64,000 nt of DNA from Jacaranda mimosifolia (lineage: Eukaryota; Streptophyta; Magnoliopsida; Lamiales; Bignoniaceae). Both the position numbers and the translations under genes were made by a program. Below are positions 62,207-64,000 of this stretch, in pieces. Under the pieces are notes generated by a model, which was not told the DNA's origin, ran no database searches, and saw nothing but the letters and a program-made list of their open reading frames with translations. The stretch's first letter is position 1, and the number at the start of each line of letters is the position of its first letter. The stretch spans positions 34,390,230 to 34,454,229 of the forward strand of contig CM032121.1 in assembly GCA_018894105.1 (NCBI GenBank), given 5' to 3'.

Positions 62207-64000
62207 GAAACAACACAAATTCAAATCGCTGCCTAATTATCCTAATGAAAATATTTAAAAATTTAAGTCAGAAAGAAACTTGAGTGTCAAGTTTATGACT
62301 GGAGTAAAGATGCAAATTAGTATATTAAAAATTTACTTTGAGTCATTTAATGATTGTGAGTGAGTATTTATAGTAGGTTGCTAACATGGACCTATCATAT
62401 TAAGTCTTGATGATTGTTAGGAGAACGTTATGTTTAATTCATAAGTGGCCCAAATATGTAAAATAATAAATTAATAGTGTACCTTGTATCATTCAATGAC
62501 TCCGAATATTTATAGTGAATAATTGACGTAAACTTATCATGTTAAGCCCCAATGATCCTCTTGCAGGATATACACTGCTTGTAATTTATGAGTGGCCCAA
62601 ATTAGGGGTCATACTACAGTTTTATGGTTATTCACAAATATTATTCATACATATATATTTGAGGTCATTGGGTTTATATCCTGCACCTCATAAATGTAAG
62701 AATGATGTTACTTAACCAATTGACTAATAACATATATTCAAGATGACTGCCAAATATATAATTTATTAATCTTGACATTCATTCAAAATTAGTCATAAAA
62801 TGTTCCACCCTTCTGCAAACTAGCTTCAAGTCCTAAACTATGTTAGGTGTTGTTGCAAGCGGAAAAATTTGAACGGCCATAGTCATGAGTTATATGTGAA
62901 TTGACAACCAAGAATTCAGTTAAAGCAAGATGCGCACGCGTGCTGGTGAGTGGTGAATTAACTCATTTTATTCAAGAATTATTGCGGCACGTCTGATCAA
63001 ATACACTAAGAATAGAGAGTTAAACACGCAAAAAAAACCTTATAGTAAGTTAGTGTCATTGTCTAGGCCAAGACAAAAAAACGTGAAGAACATTATGGGA
63101 GATGTGAATGACTTATATTCGATGAACTTGCATAGAGATACATTTAACCTATTCTTGGGAATAAAATGCTTTATTTTGTTATCATTGAGAAATGGAATTT
63201 CTTCTTAAGTTCTATCATTATATTCGTGTTTCACTTTATTAAAGAATTTAAATGGATAAAAATTGGGCAGAAAATGACAATAGTATCGCTTGATGAAGAT
63301 TATTTTACTGTTGCCAATGATAAATGAATCTCTAATAAAAAATGTATGATTCAATAATAGTTTTATATTCAAAAAGAAATTGCATCATGTTTCAACTTTA
63401 CCAAGTCAAAAAATCAAATTAACAAAAATGATCAAAAGTGTTAATTAGGGAGCAAGAAGAATATTATATTTTTTTCCTTCTTTCTCTCATGATGCACGTA
63501 GTTCAGTTCACTAGAAATACTCACTGTTAAAAGAAAAAGTTGATAATCACATTTCTATAGAGAAAATTTATTTATAAGCAAACACGTACTTGAAGTCAAT
63601 TCACATTTGAATTTGAATTTCACACACACAAGATATAAAGACAATATTACTAATTAATTTATATTTGATTAATTGATCAGTAGCAACAATATTATTTTCA
63701 TATTATTTTTATATATGTGTTATTTAAGTTTGGTTGAAGGGTCAGTTTAGGCAAAAGGAAATACAAGGAAAAGGGGCAATTTTGGGTTGTTGGGGGGGCC
63801 AGAAAGAAGAGCAGCCATGCAAGATATGTGTGGGAAGTCCAATAGAGCCAGTTAGCCAAACTGTAAATCCAGCTATTTTCACTTCTTTTTGTCAGTAGCA
63901 GCTTCCTGACTTCCTCTTAAAAGGTGCTAATGAATGAACGGTGGGGCTTCGGCCAAACCAACACGAAGCCTTGTCATCCACTGCACCACACAAATTTGCA
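62207..64000. other. Intergenic to window end, no gene recognised
   Basis: AT-rich until about 63770, where GC content rises (GGGGGGGCCAGAAAGAAGAG and GGTGGGGCTTCGGCC). This could be the promoter or 5' UTR of a gene beyond the window; no coding frame supports it here. Confidence 0.35.

Overview
This is nuclear DNA of a flowering plant, very probably a eudicot. It is AT-rich, has GT-AG introns, is dense in transposons, and the recognisable single genes are plant families (KIN/COR6.6 stress proteins, proline dehydrogenase, FTSHI3, DUF1262). I cannot name the species. I found no prokaryotic features, tRNA/rRNA genes or CRISPR.

Layout. 1-1100: decayed minus-strand Ty3/Gypsy (Tat-like) remnant. 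1511-2783: a hAT MITE and a SINE, each with perfect target duplications. 4317-6105 (-): DUF1262 gene with one internal stop. 6540-44100: a roughly 3-kb segment carrying a small three-exon KIN-like gene, present four times in direct tandem (genes A 8187-9004, B 26750-27158, C 32188-32608, all minus; D at 42569 has lost exon 1 and its promoter). This array has been pulled apart by insertions: a hAT element split by a 10.9-kb Tat-lineage LTR retrotransposon (10048-20902), a second hAT copy inside a TRIM (23229-24402), a nested MITE/CACTA/hAT cluster (29956-31706), and a 5.7-kb MULE-like element with inverted satellite arms (32867-38580) that carries its own hAT insertion.

45481-47314 (+): intact proline dehydrogenase (4 exons, 486 codons plus stop). 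52993-57257 (-): intact FTSHI3-type plastid AAA protein (4 coding exons, 616 aa) lacking the zinc protease motif, with a chloroplast atpB fragment in intron 2. 57800-64000: MITE remnants, a tandem duplication and a short SINE; no gene recognised.

Functionally, the KIN-like array and proline dehydrogenase both belong to osmotic/cold-stress physiology, but nothing shows that they are co-regulated. The most unusual items are the MULE-like element with oppositely oriented 88-bp repeat arms and a possible captured spliced transcript, the retrotransposon's spliced antisense ORF, and the cDNA-like insertion in KIN gene A. I see no clear sign of a wholly new biological system.
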